The translations under genes were made by a program, and so were the position numbers. A model generated the notes under the pieces. It worked only from the letters and a program-made list of their open reading frames with translations. It was not told the origin of the DNA and made no database searches. Source: Bifidobacterium sp. (lineage in GTDB: Bacteria > Actinomycetota > Actinomycetes > Actinomycetales > Bifidobacteriaceae). From it: a DNA stretch of 8,770 bases. Of the stretch, positions 6,608 to 8,770 are shown one piece after another; position 1 is the first letter of the stretch; every line of letters starts with the position of its first letter. The stretch covers positions 1 through 8,770 of the forward strand of contig JAIJEI010000075.1 in the NCBI GenBank assembly GCA_022739095.1, written 5' to 3'.

Positions 6608-7480
6608 ATGAGCACCAAGACGACCGCGCCGCGATTCGGCCGCGAACGGTACGCGGACATCAACATCGATCTCAACCGGGCGTGCGATCAATCGCCGTTC
6701 GTCATCGCCGCGCACCGCGGCACGCCGCGTGGCGATATCCGCGAGAACACGCTCAACGGCGTCATCGCCACCACAAAGGTCAACGCCGACATCGCCGAGA
6801 TCGACGTGATCCGCTCCACCGACGGCGAATACTTCGCCTTCCACGACGGCACCGAGATGGCCCGCCTGCGCATCACCGACGACATCCTGTCCAAGACCGC
6901 CGCCGAGCTCGACGAACTACGCTACACCGAATATCCCGGCGCCTACTACGGCAACGTCGAGAGGGTCGCGCACATCCTGTCGAACGCGCCGGACATCCTC
7001 ATCAACATCGATCGCTCCTGGCGCTACTGGAGCACCGGGTTCCTCGACTGGCTCGACCAGTTCCACCTCGAACACAAGCTCATCCTCAAATGCCCCGTCG
7101 CGGAGGGGTTCCAGCAGGCCCTTCACGATCATGAGACCAAATACATGTTCATGGGCATGATCCAGAGCCCCGACGAGCTCGATCTGTTCGTCGACGACGA
7201 GCAGATCAACACCGTCGGCGTGGAACTCGTAGCCACCACCGAGGACACCCCGCTCGCCAACCCCGCGGTCTTCCGCACGATCAGCGAGCACGGCCTGTAC
7301 AGCTTCGTCAACGCCCTCGACCTCGGCAACGGATACTGCGGTCTCAAGGGCATGGACGACACCCGCTCCATCCTCGAAGGACCCCAGCATGGGTGGGGCG
7401 CGCTCCTCACTCTCGGCGCCAACGTCATCCAGACCGACTGGCCCGAGAAACTCGACGAGTATCGCCGGGTCATCGCCTGA
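6608..7480 (+). CDS. Glycerophosphodiester phosphodiesterase (GDPD) family, UgpQ-like
   Basis: A 290-residue protein of the GDPD family (PF03009), which hydrolyses glycerophosphodiesters to glycerol-3-phosphate and an alcohol in a metal-dependent reaction on a TIM barrel. The catalytic set is visible: HRG (36-38), ENT (46-48), EID (Glu64, Asp66) and HD (His79, Asp80). No signal peptide is seen, so it should act in the cytoplasm on imported substrate, as UgpQ does. INIDRSWRYW (132-141) stands where UgpQ-type enzymes usually have an acidic metal ligand followed by Lys. This points to a separate subfamily, and the true substrate may not be a simple glycerophosphodiester. The ATG follows AAAGGAG at a five-base spacing. 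It is the last gene of the importer operon before the large palindrome at 7509-7583. Confidence 0.9.
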   Translation: MSTKTTAPRFGRERYADINIDLNRACDQSPFVIAAHRGTPRGDIRENTLNGVIATTKVNADIAEIDVIRSTDGEYFAFHDGTEMARLRITDDILSKTAAELDELRYTEYPGAYYGNVERVAHILSNAPDILINIDRSWRYWSTGFLDWLDQFHLEHKLILKCPVAEGFQQALHDHETKYMFMGMIQSPDELDLFVDDEQINTVGVELVATTEDTPLANPAVFRTISEHGLYSFVNALDLGNGYCGLKGMDDTRSILEGPQHGWGALLTLGANVIQTDWPEKLDEYRRVIA

Positions 7481-7508
7481 TTCCGGCGGTTCTCCGCGAT
7501 TTCCCCTC

Positions 7509-7583
7509 AGCGGCCCCTCTGCGTTTCCGGACCAGCCTGAAACGGCGCCCGTTCCGGGCTGGTCCGGAAACGCAGAGGCCGCT
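7509..7583 (+). terminator. Large interrupted palindrome between phosphodiesterase and DUF47 genes
   Basis: The left arm (7509-7537) and right arm (7557-7583) are complementary over 27 bp, with a two-base CC bulge in the left arm. Within the 19-base centre a further AACGG/CCGTT mini-stem can form. This would be one of the most stable RNA hairpins in the window. It lacks a T tract. It may end the importer message, protect its 3' end, or, if repeated elsewhere in the genome, be an extragenic palindromic element. The remainder of the gap 7481-7620 holds only the next ribosome site. Confidence 0.7.
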
Positions 7584-7620
7584 GCCTTCGCCGCGACAAC
7601 GAACGAAAGAAGGTGCCACA

Positions 7621-8238
7621 ATGCCGTGGTTCAGCGCCAAGAACGCGCTCGCAGAGGATCCCATCATGGGGCTGCTCCGGGAACAGGTGAAGACGACCCG
7701 CAAAGGAGTGTCCATCGCGTTGGACGCCGTCGAAGGGCATCTGAGCGTCGATGAATCCAGAAAGAGCGTCAACGATATCGAGCACGAGGGGGACGAGGTC
7801 CGTTCCAAGGTCGTTCACGCGTTGGCCAAGGCCTGGACCACGCCGTTGGACCGTGAGGATCTGTTCCGTTTCTCCCGATCCATCGACGACGTGCTCGACA
7901 ACACCCGCGATTTCATACGCGAGATCCATCTTTGGAAAGGACATGCCGGCGAACACGCCAATGTCGCGTTGACCCACGTGAACGTCGCCCTGCACGATCT
8001 GGAACTCGCCGTGACCGCGGAAGGCGCCGACATGCGCCGGTACTGCCTCGAGGCCAGCAAGGAATCCGCCCGCGTGCGGCGCGCCTACGAATCGGGGCTT
8101 GCAGCCGTCTACACCGGCGAAATGAGCATGGACACCCTGAAAACCCGAGATCTGCTGCGCCGCGTCGACGTCATAGGCCTGAGGCTTGGGGAGTCCTCCG
8201 ACGCCATCCTCGACGGGCTCGTCAAACGCGGGCTGTGA
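7621..8238 (+). CDS. DUF47 family PhoU-like protein, probable PiT partner
   Basis: A 205-residue, mostly helical soluble protein of the DUF47 family (PF01865), which is related to PhoU and is normally encoded next to PiT phosphate permeases. It is thought to modulate them. The length is typical. PhoU-like acidic metal-binding motifs are present: IEHEGDEV (53-60, an ExxxD pattern) and SIDDVLDNTRD (87-97). It starts at an ATG behind AAAGAAGG, 140 bases after the phosphodiesterase and beyond the palindrome at 7509-7583. The only PiT gene in view lies about 4.7 kb away on the opposite strand, so the usual pair has been split by the importer operon. Whether this gene is reached by readthrough or has its own promoter cannot be decided; no clear promoter is seen. 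Confidence 0.88.
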   Translation: MPWFSAKNALAEDPIMGLLREQVKTTRKGVSIALDAVEGHLSVDESRKSVNDIEHEGDEVRSKVVHALAKAWTTPLDREDLFRFSRSIDDVLDNTRDFIREIHLWKGHAGEHANVALTHVNVALHDLELAVTAEGADMRRYCLEASKESARVRRAYESGLAAVYTGEMSMDTLKTRDLLRRVDVIGLRLGESSDAILDGLVKRGL

Positions 8239-8272
8239 CTCACCGGAATACCGCAGAGGGAAAGGCGCGAAT

Positions 8273-8329
8273 ATGCACAGGAAACTGATTCTTGATTTGG
8301 ATACGGGCATCGACGACGCGCTGGCGGTC
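8273..8329 (+). pseudogene. Nucleoside hydrolase, first 19 codons only
   Basis: From ATG 8273, behind GGGAAAGG, the protein reads MHRKLILDLDTGIDDALAV. This is the hallmark N-terminus of inosine-uridine type nucleoside hydrolases, with the calcium-binding DxDxGxDD aspartates. These enzymes split ribonucleosides into base and ribose and are usually just over 300 residues long. After residue 19 the similarity stops and the frame runs into the antisense of the neighbouring ATPase gene, whose stop lies at 8347-8349. The gene began 34 bases after the DUF47 gene and was probably in the same transcript. The missing part may lie elsewhere in the genome or beyond the inserted gene. Confidence 0.75.
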
Positions 8330-8346
8330 GGATCCATCTTCTCGCG

Positions 8347-8770
8347 TCACAGACAGTGGGCCATATACAGCGGCAACTTGATGCGCTCTCCATCCACTTC
8401 AAGCTGGCGGGGATGCAGAACGTATTCCTTGCCCAATCGTTGGGCATACCTTTTGCGGAATTTGTCGAGCGAAGATACGCCGTATCGTTTCGTGGATTTC
8501 ACTTCAATCGGGCTGATGCGAGGCTTCATCGCGGCATTATCGTATTCCCGAACGATGAGGAAGTCTATTTCCATGGTTTTCGTGGCATCCGCCCTATCCG
8601 AGCGCGAGAAGAAATACAGTTTGCGCCCATTCGCCCGGAATTGCTGAGCCACCGCATTCTCCACCAGCATCCCTTCGTTGAGCGAGAGTTTATCGAACAG
8701 AATATCCCGGTACACATCATCCGGCGTTGTCTCTCGATCGGCAAACGCCTGCGACACCAGCAAACCGGTA
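8347..8770 (-). CDS. AAA/DUF4143-type ATPase, C-terminal part, continues past the right edge
   Basis: The frame is open to the window edge and ends at a TGA at 8347-8349. The visible 140 or so residues are the C-terminal DUF4143 domain. NEGMLVENAVAQQF is followed by YFFSRSD, MEIDFLIV and ISPIEVKSTKRYGVSSLDKF, then by the usual ending LPLYMAHCL. The EIDFLI...IEVK arrangement resembles the metal-dependent nuclease-fold motif proposed for this domain. The N-terminal AAA part with the P-loop should lie to the right. The visible part shows no frameshift, unlike the relative at 235-670, whose C-terminal tail is also of a different subtype. The function of these ATPases is not established. The gene has cut into the nucleoside hydrolase gene. 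Confidence 0.85.
   Translation of the reverse strand, partial: TGLLVSQAFADRETTPDDVYRDILFDKLSLNEGMLVENAVAQQFRANGRKLYFFSRSDRADATKTMEIDFLIVREYDNAAMKPRISPIEVKSTKRYGVSSLDKFRKRYAQRLGKEYVLHPRQLEVDGERIKLPLYMAHCL

Noticed and set aside
1..8770. Search for CRISPR repeats, tRNA or rRNA genes
   Set aside because: No regularly spaced repeats and no cloverleaf or rRNA-like segment were seen on either strand by eye.

Overview
The window looks like an accessory island from a high-GC actinobacterium, most likely Bifidobacterium. The GC-rich codon use, the Shine-Dalgarno sequence AGAAAGGA before two of the transport genes, a sugar-type ABC importer with no ATPase of its own, and a LacI-type local regulator all fit that genus. 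The assignment rests on style and on remembered family features, not on a database search.

Layout. Positions 1-828 are a scrap zone: the start of an IS3-family OrfA transposase on the minus strand (1-157), a badly decayed AAA/DUF4143-type ATPase on the plus strand (235-670), and a possible insertion-sequence end (about 691-731). A LacI-family regulator follows (829-1857, +). Convergent to it lies a PiT-family phosphate permease (1957-2898, -). An AT-rich divergent control region (2899-3238) holds two good LacI-type operators and a recognisable promoter. From it, reading right, runs an operon of two UgpA/UgpE-like permeases (3239-4183 and 4183-4989), a UgpB-like lipoprotein (5149-6501) and a glycerophosphodiester phosphodiesterase (6608-7480). 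Then come a large interrupted palindrome and a DUF47/PhoU-like protein (7621-8238). The first 19 codons of a nucleoside hydrolase start at 8273 but are cut off by the 3' end of another DUF4143-type ATPase gene, which enters from the right on the minus strand (8347 to beyond 8770).

How it may work together (inference). The lipoprotein and two permeases import a glycerophosphodiester or related phosphodiester, using an ATPase encoded elsewhere. The phosphodiesterase splits it into glycerol-3-phosphate and an alcohol. The PiT permease and the DUF47 protein, which usually sit side by side, here bracket the importer and would handle the phosphate. One operator overlaps the start of the importer transcript and the other lies in the leader of the PiT gene. 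One LacI-type repressor could therefore switch phosphodiester uptake and phosphate transport together, in place of the usual phosphate-starvation regulator. This is the most interesting feature of the window.
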